DNA from: Pseudomonas vranovensis DSM 16006
Lineage (GTDB): Bacteria; Pseudomonadota; Gammaproteobacteria; Pseudomonadales; Pseudomonadaceae
Direction of reading: 5' to 3'
Length of the DNA stretch: 64,000 bases
NCBI RefSeq assembly: GCF_000425805.1
Contig: NZ_KE384458.1
Span: 129,014 to 193,013 of the forward strand
A program made the position numbers and the translations under genes. Below, piece by piece: positions 9,019 through 21,128 of the stretch; within the stretch, counting starts at the first letter, position 1; every line of letters begins with the position of its first letter. Below the pieces are notes generated by a model. It was not told the DNA's origin. It made no database searches and saw only the letters and a list, made by a program, of their open reading frames with translations.

Positions 9019-9089
9019 GTATGGGGCGCTAGTCCGTTAGCAGCCTCCATCCTGATAGAGTCGATGTGAAAAAAGTGTGAAGGGTAACC

Positions 9090-9449
9090 TCACGAACGCA
9101 ACCAGCTGTCGACCGTCTTGGCGCCGTACTGTTCTTTCCAGGCTTTGAGGCCGCGGTGGTTGCCACCCTTGGTTTCGATCAGCTCGCCGGTATGGGGGTT
9201 TTCATACACTTTGACCACCCGTGCGCGGCGCGTCTTGGGCGCAGTAGCGGGGCCTTTGGCCGTGGCTTTGGGGTCGAGGATGGAAATGATATCGCGCAGG
9301 CTCTTGTCGTAGGTTTTCATCAGGTCGACTAGTTTGCGCTCGAACTCGATTTCGCGCTTGAGGCCGGCGTCCTTCTTCAGCGCCTCCAGTTGCGCCATCT
9401 GTTCTTGAAGCGCTTTTTCGGCAGCACGAAACTCTGCAAGTCTGGACAC
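9090..9449 (-). CDS. turB: MvaT/MvaU-family H-NS-like nucleoid protein (TurB-like)
   Basis: Xenogeneic silencer of the MvaT family, which binds AT-rich DNA and oligomerises. The 119-aa protein has an N-terminal coiled coil (residues 1-60, SRLAEFRAAEKALQEQMAQ) and the C-terminal AT-hook-like domain with RRARVVKVYENPHTGELIE, GGNHRGLKAWKEQYG. By context I take it as the orthologue of P. putida TurB (from memory). The start is GTG 9449: AAGGAG lies 8 nt upstream of it but only 2 nt from the in-frame ATG at 9455, so the ribosome-binding site decides for GTG. Confidence 0.88.
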   Translation of the reverse strand: MSRLAEFRAAEKALQEQMAQLEALKKDAGLKREIEFERKLVDLMKTYDKSLRDIISILDPKATAKGPATAPKTRRARVVKVYENPHTGELIETKGGNHRGLKAWKEQYGAKTVDSWLRS

Positions 9450-9813
9450 TGTCATCACTCCTTTATGTCTGAAGTGGCCCGGCATGCGTGTACACGTGGA
9501 GTAATCTGAATTACGCAGCCGCCACCGGGTTGGGCACAACATCACACTAATAAAGAGTGTAGTAGTCTCAAAGCAGCGGGTAAACAATTAACGTTTAATT
9601 GCGCTTTTATGGAACTTTCTTATTTGCGCGCGCGTTACCGCGAACAAACTAAGCAGCAGGCTGGGTTGTACCCTAGACGATGGTCCAATGGCCCGTTCCA
9701 GAGCGGCTGCGAGATGATGAGCGGTCAGCCTTGACCTTCGTTGGCGCTGGCCGCATTACCGGCATCTGGATGGCTGCCGGTTGTTTTTGTCACTCTTTCG
9801 GATTGTGCTTCTC
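9450..9813. promoter_or_regulatory. AT-rich intergenic region between turB and oprD, with a palindrome
   Basis: This 364-bp gene-free stretch separates divergent genes and is clearly richer in A+T than its surroundings between 9540 and 9640. It holds a perfect 7-bp palindrome, CAATTAA-CGT-TTAATTG, at 9585-9601. MvaT-family proteins prefer AT-rich DNA with TpA steps, so this may be an autoregulatory site of the adjacent gene. I see no convincing -35/-10 pair or small gene. Confidence 0.45.
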
Positions 9814-11103
9814 ATGTTTGCCCCACCCCCTCTCGCGCCCGGGCGCAGGCTCACTGGCCTGCTCGCGATGTTGGCTGCCACTTCGACTCAGGCTGCCGGT
9901 TTTCTTGAAGACAGCAGTGCCACACTCGAAGCGCGCAATGTCTATTTCAATCGCGACTTTCGCGATGGCCATGTCAGTTCCAGCCAGGGCGCTTCAAAGC
10001 GCGAAGAATGGGCACAGGGTTTTATCCTCAATGTGCAGTCCGGTTATACCCAAGGTCCCGTGGGCGTGGGTATCGATGCCCTGGGTATGGTGGGTGTCAA
10101 ACTCGACTCCAGCCCGGCCGACAGCAATAGCGGATTACTGCCCTCCAGCGGGCGCGACCCGCGTCATTCGGTTGATCAATATGCCAAGTTGGGTGTGGCC
10201 GGCAAGCTGCGTTATTCAAAAACCGTCCTCAAGTACGGCTCGATGTTGCCCGACCTGCCGCTGCTCAAATACAACGATGGCCGTTTGCTTCCGACGATGT
10301 TCCAAGGCGCGATGCTGACGTCCGAAGAGGTCAACAACCTCAAGTTCCATGCGGCTCGCCTGGACAAATACACCGCACGTGATTCCACCGATCGCCAGGA
10401 CATTCGCGTGCATTGCAAGAACAAGCGTTATGCCTGCGATATCACGGCTGATCATTTCGACATGGCCGGCGTCGATTACAGGTTCAACGACCGCCTCAGC
10501 GCCCAGTACCAGGTGGCCAAGCTTGAGAACATCTACCGCCAGCACTTCTTCGGTGTGGTGGCGAGCCAGCCGCTGGACGTCGGTAGCCTGTCGGCGGACC
10601 TGCGCCTGATCAAGAGTGACGACATCGGCAATGCGCGGGCGGGCGACATCGATCACCGCGCCTTCAGCGGCATGCTCGGCTACAGCCTGGGCGGTCACAA
10701 GGTCAGCGCTGGCTGGCAGCGCATGTATGGCGACAACGCCATGCCGTACCTGGATGGCAGCAACCCGTACCTGGTCAACTACGCACAGGTCAACGACTTT
10801 GCCGCTGCCCAGGAGCGCTCCTGGCAGTTGCGCTACGACTATGACTTCAAGGCCCTGGGCGTACCCGGCCTGACCTTCTTTACCCGTTACATCAACGGTG
10901 ACCACATCAAGGTGCCGGGCAGCCTGGACGAGGGCAAGGAGTGGGAACGCGATACCGAGTTCAAATACCAGGTACAGAGCGGCACCTTCAAGGATGTCAG
11001 CGTGCGCCTGCGTAACTCGACGTTCCGTAGCAACTACGAGAAGTACGCGCGCGACATGGATGAGACTCGTGTAATCGTCAGCTACAACTTCTCGATCTGG
11101 TAA
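9814..11103 (+). CDS. OprD-family outer-membrane porin
   Basis: Substrate-specific beta-barrel porin for uptake of small organic molecules; 429 aa if started at ATG 9814. A signal peptide ends at TQAAG, followed by the OprD-type start GFLEDSSATLEARNVYFNRDF. Typical family stretches follow: YAKLGVAGKLRYSKTVLKYG, LPLLKYNDGRLLP, and a barrel-closing C-terminus ending in aromatic residues (VIVSYNFSIW). No good ribosome-binding site precedes 9814, and TTG 9781 is also in frame, so the N-terminus is uncertain. Ligand unknown. A strong hairpin separates it from cobF. Confidence 0.88.
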   Translation: MFAPPPLAPGRRLTGLLAMLAATSTQAAGFLEDSSATLEARNVYFNRDFRDGHVSSSQGASKREEWAQGFILNVQSGYTQGPVGVGIDALGMVGVKLDSSPADSNSGLLPSSGRDPRHSVDQYAKLGVAGKLRYSKTVLKYGSMLPDLPLLKYNDGRLLPTMFQGAMLTSEEVNNLKFHAARLDKYTARDSTDRQDIRVHCKNKRYACDITADHFDMAGVDYRFNDRLSAQYQVAKLENIYRQHFFGVVASQPLDVGSLSADLRLIKSDDIGNARAGDIDHRAFSGMLGYSLGGHKVSAGWQRMYGDNAMPYLDGSNPYLVNYAQVNDFAAAQERSWQLRYDYDFKALGVPGLTFFTRYINGDHIKVPGSLDEGKEWERDTEFKYQVQSGTFKDVSVRLRNSTFRSNYEKYARDMDETRVIVSYNFSIW

Positions 11104-11122
11104 ACCGCACATTGCTACAGGT

Positions 11123-11155
11123 GTTCGCCCGGCCGACAATGTCGGTCGGACGAAC
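11123..11155. other. Long hairpin between oprD-like gene and cobF
   Basis: Two 15-nt arms (11123-11137 and 11141-11155) pair with only two mismatches around an AAT loop. There is no T run on either side, so it is not a classic intrinsic terminator; it may slow read-through or protect the porin mRNA 3' end. It is too short to be a cobalamin riboswitch. Confidence 0.55.
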
Positions 11156-11170
11156 AATGGGCTGAGTGCA

Positions 11171-11920
11171 ATGAAACAGCTGTTATTGATCGGAATCGGG
11201 CCGGGCAATCCGCGCCAGATTACTGTAGAAGCCATCGATGCCCTGAACCGTGCTCAGGTGTTTTTCGTCCTCGACAAGGGCGCGGTCAAGGACGAACTGC
11301 TGCAACTGCGCAAAAACATCCTCGAGCACTACATCCGCCAGCCAGGGTTTCGAGTGGTACAGGTCGACGACCCGCGGCGGGCGGAGGCCGCCAGCGACTA
11401 TGTCGGTGCGGTGCATGACTGGCACCAGCAGCGTGCGGCGCTTTACGCCCGCCTGCTTGAAACCGAACTTGCCGAAGGGGAGTGCGGGGCATTTCTGCTC
11501 TGGGGTGAGCCGACACTGTACGACAGCACGTTGCGCATTCTTGACCTGGTCCAGGCCCGGGGGGTGGCATTCGAGCTTGAGGTGATCCCCGGCATCAGTA
11601 GCGTCCAGGCCCTGGCTGCGCGCCATCGTATCCCGCTGAACCGCATCGGCGAGCCATTGACCGTGTTGCCGGGCCGACGCCTGCCTGAACAAGCGCAGAT
11701 CGACAACCTGGTGGTGATGCTCGATGGGGGCTGCGCATTTGCCGACCTGGATGATCCGGCGCTGCACATTTACTGGGGAGCCTACCTGGGCAGTGCCGAC
11801 GAAATCCTCATCAGTGGCCCCTTGCAGCAGGTCAAGGCACTGATTCTTGAGCAGCGCGCCCAGGCGCGGGCGCGCAAAGGCTGGATCATGGACACTTACC
11901 TGCTGCGTCGGCCTCTGTAG
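11171..11920 (+). CDS. cobF: Precorrin-6A synthase (deacetylating)
   Basis: CobF methylates C-1 of precorrin-5 and releases acetate in the aerobic cobalamin pathway. The 249-aa protein has the SAM-dependent tetrapyrrole methylase fold: LLLIGIGPGNPRQITVEAI at the N-terminus, GAFLLWGEPTLYDSTLRIL (GEP loop) near 100 and the VIPGISSVQALAA motif near 140. It stands apart from other cob genes. Its 3' end overlaps the convergent glycosyltransferase gene by 35 bp. No B12 riboswitch is visible upstream. Confidence 0.92.
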   Translation: MKQLLLIGIGPGNPRQITVEAIDALNRAQVFFVLDKGAVKDELLQLRKNILEHYIRQPGFRVVQVDDPRRAEAASDYVGAVHDWHQQRAALYARLLETELAEGECGAFLLWGEPTLYDSTLRILDLVQARGVAFELEVIPGISSVQALAARHRIPLNRIGEPLTVLPGRRLPEQAQIDNLVVMLDGGCAFADLDDPALHIYWGAYLGSADEILISGPLQQVKALILEQRAQARARKGWIMDTYLLRRPL

Positions 11921-13199
11921 CCAGGCGGTTCTTGGCTTCGATCCACTGGGCCATGTACTGGGTGCTCTTGTGCTGGTGATGGCGCAGCATGGCCCCGGTG
12001 AAGTTGAACAGACGGTGCTGGTCCAGATCGCCGAGTGCGTACTCGATGCGCTCCACCAGGGCAGTGGCGTGCTGGCGGCGGTCATAGCGCGCAGCGATCA
12101 GCTGCAGGCCCTGTTGCTGGGCCTGCAGCCAGCGCGACTCGTCGCTGTAGAGCTGCGCTGCGGCCTCGGCCAGGCCTTCGGCAGTGCTGGCCACCGCACC
12201 TGGCCAAGGCAGGGCGCCGTGCATGGCTTCGGCACCTATTGGCGTGGTGACGCTGGGGGTGCCGCACAGCATGGCATCGGTCAGCTTGCCCTTGATACCG
12301 GCTCCGAAGCGTAGCGGCGCCAGGCAGATACGCGCGTTGCTCATCACCTCCAGGGCGTCTTCGGCCCAGTTCATGATGTGGAACCCTTCGGCCGGTTTGT
12401 GCAGCGCTGTCGCTTTGGGCGGTGTGTAGGCACCATAGATGTGCAATTGGGCCTGGGGCACGCGGCGGCGGATCATTGGCCAGAGGCTGTTCTTCATCCA
12501 CAGCACCGCGTCCCAGTTGGGTGCATGGCGGAAATTGCCGATGCTGAGGAAGTTGGCGCGCCCGGCGTAGGGCTTGCACGGCTCATCGGGAATGTCGACC
12601 ATCAGCGGGCACCAGTGCAGCAGGTGTTCAGGTACACCGAAGCCGTTGATCAGCAGGTCGATTTCGACGTCTGAAATCATCAGGCTCAGGTCGCTGCGGT
12701 AAATGGCCGCCAATTCGCGCAGGGTGACGTCGGCCGAGGCCATCTGCCGATACAGCTCGGGGCCGGGCGTAGCGAACAGGGCGCGAAAGTCATTCGGGTC
12801 CAGGCCTTCGATCAAGCGCCGGCGCAGCAGTTGCTGGCGGGCATCGCGCAGGCTTTGCAGGTCGGAGGTTTCCAGTACGCGCAGGGCATTGGGGCAGTGT
12901 TTCTCCACGCGCCAGCCAAACTGCTCCTCCATCATGAAGCGGTCGAACAGTACGACATCCGGCGCCAGTTCGCTGACGAAGCGATCGAAGCTGCTGTCGT
13001 TGAGGGCGATTGCCCGCTCGGCGATGCCAAGGCTTGCGAGGTCCGCCTTGTGCTCGCCCACGGTCGCCGGGCTGCTGAACGTGACGTGGTAGCCACGCTG
13101 CACAAAGCTTTCAAGGATCTGCATCATGTGCCCGCCGGCGGCCGAAGAGCGGGGTTCGGGCCAGACGTAGCCGATGACCAGGACATTGAGGGTGGGCAT
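11886..13199 (-). CDS. Glycosyltransferase, GT-B fold (group 1 / GT4-like)
   Basis: A 437-aa cytosolic or membrane-associated glycosyltransferase. The N-terminal Rossmann half starts with LNVLVIGYVWPEPRSSAAGGHMMQI; the C-terminal nucleotide-sugar half has NFLSIGNFRHAPNWDAVLWM, LHIYGAY and the E-x7-E-like block ICLAPLRFGAGIKGKLTDAMLCG. ATG 13199 was chosen; upstream in-frame sequence lacks a start with a ribosome-binding site. There is no polysaccharide cluster around it, so the acceptor is unknown. Confidence 0.8.
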   Translation of the reverse strand: MPTLNVLVIGYVWPEPRSSAAGGHMMQILESFVQRGYHVTFSSPATVGEHKADLASLGIAERAIALNDSSFDRFVSELAPDVVLFDRFMMEEQFGWRVEKHCPNALRVLETSDLQSLRDARQQLLRRRLIEGLDPNDFRALFATPGPELYRQMASADVTLRELAAIYRSDLSLMISDVEIDLLINGFGVPEHLLHWCPLMVDIPDEPCKPYAGRANFLSIGNFRHAPNWDAVLWMKNSLWPMIRRRVPQAQLHIYGAYTPPKATALHKPAEGFHIMNWAEDALEVMSNARICLAPLRFGAGIKGKLTDAMLCGTPSVTTPIGAEAMHGALPWPGAVASTAEGLAEAAAQLYSDESRWLQAQQQGLQLIAARYDRRQHATALVERIEYALGDLDQHRLFNFTGAMLRHHQHKSTQYMAQWIEAKNRLATEADAAGKCP

Positions 13200-13250
13200 G
13201 AGTGCTGAGGGCCTTGGCAAAAAACGCGTATTAAACCAGATTCCAGGTAA

Positions 13251-13310
13251 GAGCGGGCTTGCCCCGCGATGCGATGTCACTGAGCGACCGCGGTCGCGGG
13301 GCAAGCTCGC
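13251..13310. repeat. REP-type inverted repeat pair
   Basis: GCGGGCTTGCCCCGCG at the left and CGCGGGGCAAGCTCGC at the right form a long imperfect palindrome with a short spacer. This is the typical P. putida/P. fluorescens REP sequence, placed between two minus-strand genes, where it may stabilise mRNA or act as gyrase/IHF target. Confidence 0.8.
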
Positions 13311-13312
13311 CT

Positions 13313-13669
13313 CTACAGGATGCCTTGTACTTTGTCGCGCAACTGATCAATGCTGAACGGCTTGCCAATCAGGTGCATGCCTTCGGGTACCTGGATATTT
13401 TCGGCGTAGCCACTGGCAAACAGAATCGGCAGCAACGGCCTGGCTTCGCGCGCCTTGCTCGCCAGTGCCTTGCCGTCCATGTCCGGCAGACCGACATCGG
13501 TCATCATCAGCGCAAGCGACTGGCCGTCGTCTTCAAGGATCGTCAGGGCGGCGGCGGCGTCCTGGGCCTCGATCACCGCGTAACCCAGCTCTGTCAGCAC
13601 TTCGACGATCAGCATGCGCACGATATCGTCGTCTTCGACGACCAGCAGGGGCGAGGTAGGAGAGGGCAT
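13313..13669 (-). CDS. Single-domain response regulator (CheY-like)
   Basis: A lone receiver domain with all key residues: acidic pair VVEDDD near the N-terminus, phospho-acceptor Asp in MMTDVGLPDMDG, Thr/Ser position in ILFASGYAE and Lys in HLIGKPFS. There is no output domain. The start at 13669 (MPSPTSPLLVVEDDD) is backed by AGGA 8 nt upstream; ATG 13699 would add ten residues. It is divergent from the large hybrid kinase at 13947, a likely partner. Confidence 0.87.
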   Translation of the reverse strand: MPSPTSPLLVVEDDDIVRMLIVEVLTELGYAVIEAQDAAAALTILEDDGQSLALMMTDVGLPDMDGKALASKAREARPLLPILFASGYAENIQVPEGMHLIGKPFSIDQLRDKVQGIL

Positions 13670-13946
13670 GGCAAGGGTCCTGTGCAGGTGTGTGTTCATA
13701 GTCTGTATGCCGGGCGTTGCCTGAAGTTCCCTGCGTGTTCTGCAGAATAGCGATCTGTGCCCCGGCAGGGAACGATTGCCGTACACAGGTCTCAAATGCT
13801 GGCTAAATGCCCTGCCAGAAGTGGCAAAGCTGTTTAGACTTCATGACAAGAAGGCCCCGCAGCGGCCGGCGTCGCGGAAAATAGAACAAATACTCGAAAA
13901 ATCCGCCACACTCTTTTGTTTGATTCACTTGCCTGGACTTTTTGCA

Positions 13947-17437
<3,491 letters not shown>

Positions 17438-17441
<4 letters not shown>

Positions 17442-18259
17442 CTATCGAACGTAACACCGACATTGAAATACGGCTGTTGATCGAGGCGATCTACCTCAAG
17501 TACAGCTATGACTTTCGCGACTACTCCGGCGCCTCGATCAAGCGCCGGATCCAGCACGCCCTGCGCCAGTTCGACTGCAAGACGGTCTCGGCGCTGCAGG
17601 AGCGGGTGCTGCACGATCCGGGCATGTTCATGCAGTTGCTGCAGTTCCTGACCATTCCGGTCAGCGAGATGTTTCGCGACCCGGAGCACTTCCTCGCCCT
17701 GCGCCGCGAAGTGGTGCCGTTGTTGCGCACCTGGCCGTCACTCAAGATCTGGATCGCCGGCTGCAGCACGGGCGAGGAGGTCTATTCGATGGCGATCCTG
17801 TTGCGCGAAGAGGGCCTGTTGGAGCGCACCATCATCTATGCCACCGATATCAATCCCAATTCCCTGGAAAAAGCCAAGCAAGGCATCTATTCGATGCAGA
17901 ACATGCACGCGTATGCCGAAAACTACCGCAAGGCCGGCGGGCGCCGAGACTTCAGCGAGTACTACACCTCGGCCTATGGCAATGCCATCGTCGACAGCAG
18001 CCTGCGCGACAACGTGACCTTCGCCGACCACAGCCTGGCCACCGACAGCGTGTTTTCCGAAACCCAGTTGATCTCCTGTCGAAACGTACTCATCTACTTC
18101 AACAAGACCTTGCAGGATCGCGCCTTCGGCCTGTTCCACGAGTCGCTGTGCCACCGGGGTTTTCTGGTCCTGGGGAGCAAGGAATCGCTGGACTTTTCCG
18201 CCTACGCCGACCGCTTCGAGGCGTTGGTCAAGCCTGAACGGATTTACCGCAAATCATGA
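17438..18259 (+). CDS. CheR-type protein-glutamate O-methyltransferase
   Basis: SAM-dependent methyltransferase of the CheR family, 273 aa from TTG 17438. The N-terminal helical domain is short; the catalytic domain shows WIAGCSTGEEVYSMAI (SAM loop), IYATDINPNSLEKA and SCRNVLIYF. TTG 17438 overlaps the preceding stop (TTGA) and has GGAG 6 nt upstream; ATG 17414 is an in-frame alternative. It overlaps cheB by ATGA. No chemoreceptor, CheA or CheW is nearby, so its substrate may not be a classic receptor. Confidence 0.9.
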
Positions 18260-18831
18260 ACGGTATCCAGGCGATTACCCTGGGCGCCTCGGCTGGCGGC
18301 GTCAGCGCCTTGCTGCATGTGATGCATAGCCTGCCGCAGGGCTTCAGGATTCCGCTGGTGTGCGTGCTGCACCTGCCCGATGACCGTCACAGCCAACTGG
18401 CCGAGGTGTTCAGCCGCAGGCTCAAGCGACCTGTATGCGAAGCCCGGGACAAGCAGGCGCTGGCCCCGGGCATGATCTATTTCGCCGGTCCCGGCTACCA
18501 CCTGTCGGTGGAGCAGGACCGCAGTTTTTCCCTGAGCCAGGAGGAACGGGTGTATTTCTCCCGTCCATCGATCGATGTGTTGTTCGAGTCCGCCGCCGAC
18601 GCCTATGGCCCGGCGCTGCTGGGTGTGCTGATGACCGGCGCCAATGAGGACGGTGCCGCAGGGCTTGCGCACATCAAGCGCCTGGGCGGGCACACCATCG
18701 TCCAGGACCCCCGGGAAGCCCAGGTCGCGACCATGCCGCAAGCGGCGCTGGCCTTGCACCGTCCTGACCATATATTGCCTTTGAATGGCATCGGGCAATT
18801 GCTCGCCAAGCTGGAGCCCCCTGAATGCTGA
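18256..18831 (+). CDS. CheB-type methylesterase, catalytic domain only
   Basis: A 191-aa protein equal to the C-terminal esterase/deamidase domain of CheB, without the REC domain that normally controls it. The catalytic triad is visible: Ser in LGASAGGVSAL, His in VLHLPDDRHS and Asp in MTGANEDGAAG. It should remove methyl esters from glutamates set by the upstream CheR. Control must come in trans, perhaps from the REC domains encoded on either side. It overlaps cheR by 4 nt and the next kinase by 7 nt. Confidence 0.9.
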   Translation: MNGIQAITLGASAGGVSALLHVMHSLPQGFRIPLVCVLHLPDDRHSQLAEVFSRRLKRPVCEARDKQALAPGMIYFAGPGYHLSVEQDRSFSLSQEERVYFSRPSIDVLFESAADAYGPALLGVLMTGANEDGAAGLAHIKRLGGHTIVQDPREAQVATMPQAALALHRPDHILPLNGIGQLLAKLEPPEC

Positions 18832-20051
18832 GTCATATACAAGCCAAGCTGCTGATCGTCGACGACTTGCCGGAAAACCTGCTGGCACTGGAGGCCTTGG
18901 TCAAGGGTAGCGACTGTGAAGTGCATCAGGCGCAATCGGCCGACCAGGCGTTGTCGTTGCTGCTCGAACATGAGTTCGCCCTGGCCATTCTCGATGTACA
19001 GATGCCCGGCATGAACGGCTTCGAGCTGGCCGAGTTGATGCGTGGCATGGAGAAGACCAAGAACATCCCCATCGTGTTTGTCAGCGCGGCCGGGCGCGAG
19101 ATGAACTATGCCTTCAAGGGGTATGAAAGCGGGGCGGTGGACTTCTTGCACAAGCCGCTTGACCCTCACGCGGTCAAGAGCAAGGTGGCAGTGTTCATCG
19201 ACCTGTTCCGTCAGCGCAAGGCGCTCAAGCAACAGCTCGAAGCCATAGAGCGCAGCCGTGAAGAGCAGGCCCAGTTGCTGGCCCAGCTGCAGGTTACCCG
19301 CGGGGAACTTGAGCGCGCGGTACAGATGCGCGATGACTTCATGTCGATCGTCTCTCACGAAGTGCGCACGCCGCTAAACGGCCTGATCCTGGAGACCCAG
19401 CTGCGCAAGATGCACCTGGCCCGCGACAATGCCGATGCGTTCACCCTGGACAAGATGCGCGCCATGGTCGAGCGTGACGAGCGCCAGATCAACAGCCTGA
19501 TCCGCTTGATCGAAGACATGCTCGATGTGTCACGGATACGCACCGGCAAGCTTTCGATCCGCCCCAGCCTGTTCGACTTGTCGCAGTTGGTCGGTGGCCT
19601 GATCGAGAACTTCGCCGCCCAGGCCATCGCCGCCCAGTCGTCGATCAATTTCAGCGCCGAGGCGGCGTTGAGCGGCGTCTGGGACGAGTTTCGAATCGAG
19701 CAGGTGGTGGCGAACCTGTTGACCAATGCCTTGCGCTACGGGGCGAAAAGCCCGGTACAGGTGCGTACGTTCGAGCAGCAGGGCATGGCCTGCATCGAGG
19801 TCAAGGACCAGGGCATCGGCATCAGCGAGCAGAACCAGCAGCGCATCTTCCAGCAATTCGAACGCGTGGCGTCCAGTCAGAGCAGTGCGGGGCTGGGCCT
19901 GGGGCTGTATATCTCCGAGCAGATCGTGCTGGCCCATGGCGGCAGCATTGGTGTACACAGTATCGAGGGGCAGGGGGCGACCTTTACCGTTCGCCTGCCA
20001 TTGACTGACCTGCCGCAAGCAGCGGACCATCAACAGGCAACCTCTGCCTGA
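18825..20051 (+). CDS. REC-HisKA-HATPase hybrid kinase
   Basis: A soluble 408-aa kinase with an N-terminal receiver (LLIVDDLPENLLAL; phospho-Asp in AILDVQMPGMNGFEL; Lys in FLHKPLDPH), a coiled linker, HisKA with His178 (SIVSHEVRTPLNGL) and a HATPase domain (GIGISEQNQQRIFQQF, GLGLGLYISEQIV). The N-terminal REC suggests it is itself a target of a phosphorelay. It overlaps cheB by 7 nt, so all five genes of this cluster are probably one transcript. Confidence 0.92.
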   Translation: MLSHIQAKLLIVDDLPENLLALEALVKGSDCEVHQAQSADQALSLLLEHEFALAILDVQMPGMNGFELAELMRGMEKTKNIPIVFVSAAGREMNYAFKGYESGAVDFLHKPLDPHAVKSKVAVFIDLFRQRKALKQQLEAIERSREEQAQLLAQLQVTRGELERAVQMRDDFMSIVSHEVRTPLNGLILETQLRKMHLARDNADAFTLDKMRAMVERDERQINSLIRLIEDMLDVSRIRTGKLSIRPSLFDLSQLVGGLIENFAAQAIAAQSSINFSAEAALSGVWDEFRIEQVVANLLTNALRYGAKSPVQVRTFEQQGMACIEVKDQGIGISEQNQQRIFQQFERVASSQSSAGLGLGLYISEQIVLAHGGSIGVHSIEGQGATFTVRLPLTDLPQAADHQQATSA

Positions 20052-20095
20052 GGCTGGGGTCGTAGTTGGCACTTATTGAAAAACAAGGCGTTGGC

Positions 20096-20473
20096 ATGAG
20101 TGAAGATGCGCAGGATGTGGTGCTGGTCGTTGAAGACGACGACACCATTCGTATGGTTCTGAGGGATTACCTGGCGGGTGAGGGCTACCACGTGCTGGTG
20201 GCCGAGGACGGTGAACAAGCATTTGAAATCCTCGCCAGCAAACCGCACCTGGACCTGATCGTCACCGATTTTCGCCTGCCGGGCGGAATCTCCGGCGTGC
20301 AGATCGCCGAGCCTGCCCTGAAGTTGCGGCCGGACCTGAAGGTGATCTTCATCAGCGGATACCCGGCAGAGATCCGCGAATCGGGAAGCCCTATTGCCTT
20401 CAAGGCGCCCATCCTGGCCAAGCCGTTCGACCTCGATACCCTTCGCGATCAGATCCAGGCGCTGTTGCGCTAG
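20096..20473 (+). CDS. Single-domain response regulator (CheY-like)
   Basis: A 125-aa receiver: acidic pair VVEDDDTIRM, phospho-Asp in LIVTDFRLPGG, VIFISGYPAEI and Lys in PILAKPFDLDTL. ATG 20096 is preceded by AAGG; an upstream TTG at 20066 is in frame but would add an odd leader. It is the last gene of the kinase-CheR-CheB cluster, 44 nt after the REC-HK gene, and resembles the regulator at the other end of the cluster. Confidence 0.88.
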   Translation: MSEDAQDVVLVVEDDDTIRMVLRDYLAGEGYHVLVAEDGEQAFEILASKPHLDLIVTDFRLPGGISGVQIAEPALKLRPDLKVIFISGYPAEIRESGSPIAFKAPILAKPFDLDTLRDQIQALLR

Positions 20474-20524
20474 GGCCGGGCGAGGGCTCATGCATGACCC
20501 GCACCCGAGAGCGCGGCAGCGGGC

Positions 20525-21118
20525 TCAGGCCATTGAGTTGAGGCTTTCACCGCGTAACGTGCGTTCGATCCCGCCCATCAGCATGCTTTCCATCAAGGCC
20601 AGGCCCTGGGCTTGCGGCAACGCTGAGGCTTGCAGCCAACCGGGCAGGCTGTTGAGCAGATTGGCGATGACATGCGCCGTAGCTTCCAGTGCCTTGCCAC
20701 GCAAGGTGGCCTTGGGCACGAGCAGCCGAAGCAGGGCGGTTTCATATTGCTGGCGCAGTTGGCCGATGCGCGCCTGCTGATCCGGGCTCAAGCAGCATTG
20801 ATCCCGCTCGGCCAGGCGAAACTGCAGGGGGCGCTCGGCATGCAGCGCCCAATGTGCGGCAATCACCTCAGCCAGGGTTTGCTGATGTGCGCGGCGCCCC
20901 TGGTTGAGGGTGGCGAGCAGCTCTTCGTACAACTCTTCGATCAGGTCGTACAACAGGTCCTGCTTACTGGGGAAGTGGTGGTACAACGACCCCGCAGTCA
21001 GGCCCAGGTGGCTGGCCAGCTCACGCATGCTGACCTGGCCAAAACCCTTCTCGGCGAAGAGCGCCAAGGCCTTGTCACGCCGCTCTTCGAAGTTCGTACA
21101 GCGCAAAGCGGCGTCCAT
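20525..21118 (-). CDS. TetR-family transcriptional regulator
   Basis: A 197-aa repressor-type protein. The N-terminal HTH (residues 8-58) reads ALALFAEKGFGQVSMRELA, then LGLTAGSLYHHFPSKQDLLYDL; the C-terminal ligand domain is all-helical. It lies 10 nt after the dehydrogenase gene on the same strand and is probably the last gene of the thiolase-dehydrogenase operon, which it may control in response to an acyl-CoA or related ligand (inference). Confidence 0.88.
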   Translation of the reverse strand: MDAALRCTNFEERRDKALALFAEKGFGQVSMRELASHLGLTAGSLYHHFPSKQDLLYDLIEELYEELLATLNQGRRAHQQTLAEVIAAHWALHAERPLQFRLAERDQCCLSPDQQARIGQLRQQYETALLRLLVPKATLRGKALEATAHVIANLLNSLPGWLQASALPQAQGLALMESMLMGGIERTLRGESLNSMA

Positions 21119-21128
21119 GGTCGGGCCC

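Noticed and set aside
11104..11170. Cobalamin riboswitch upstream of cobF
   Set aside because: The gap is 67 nt with one hairpin and no B12-box; a riboswitch would need about 200 nt.
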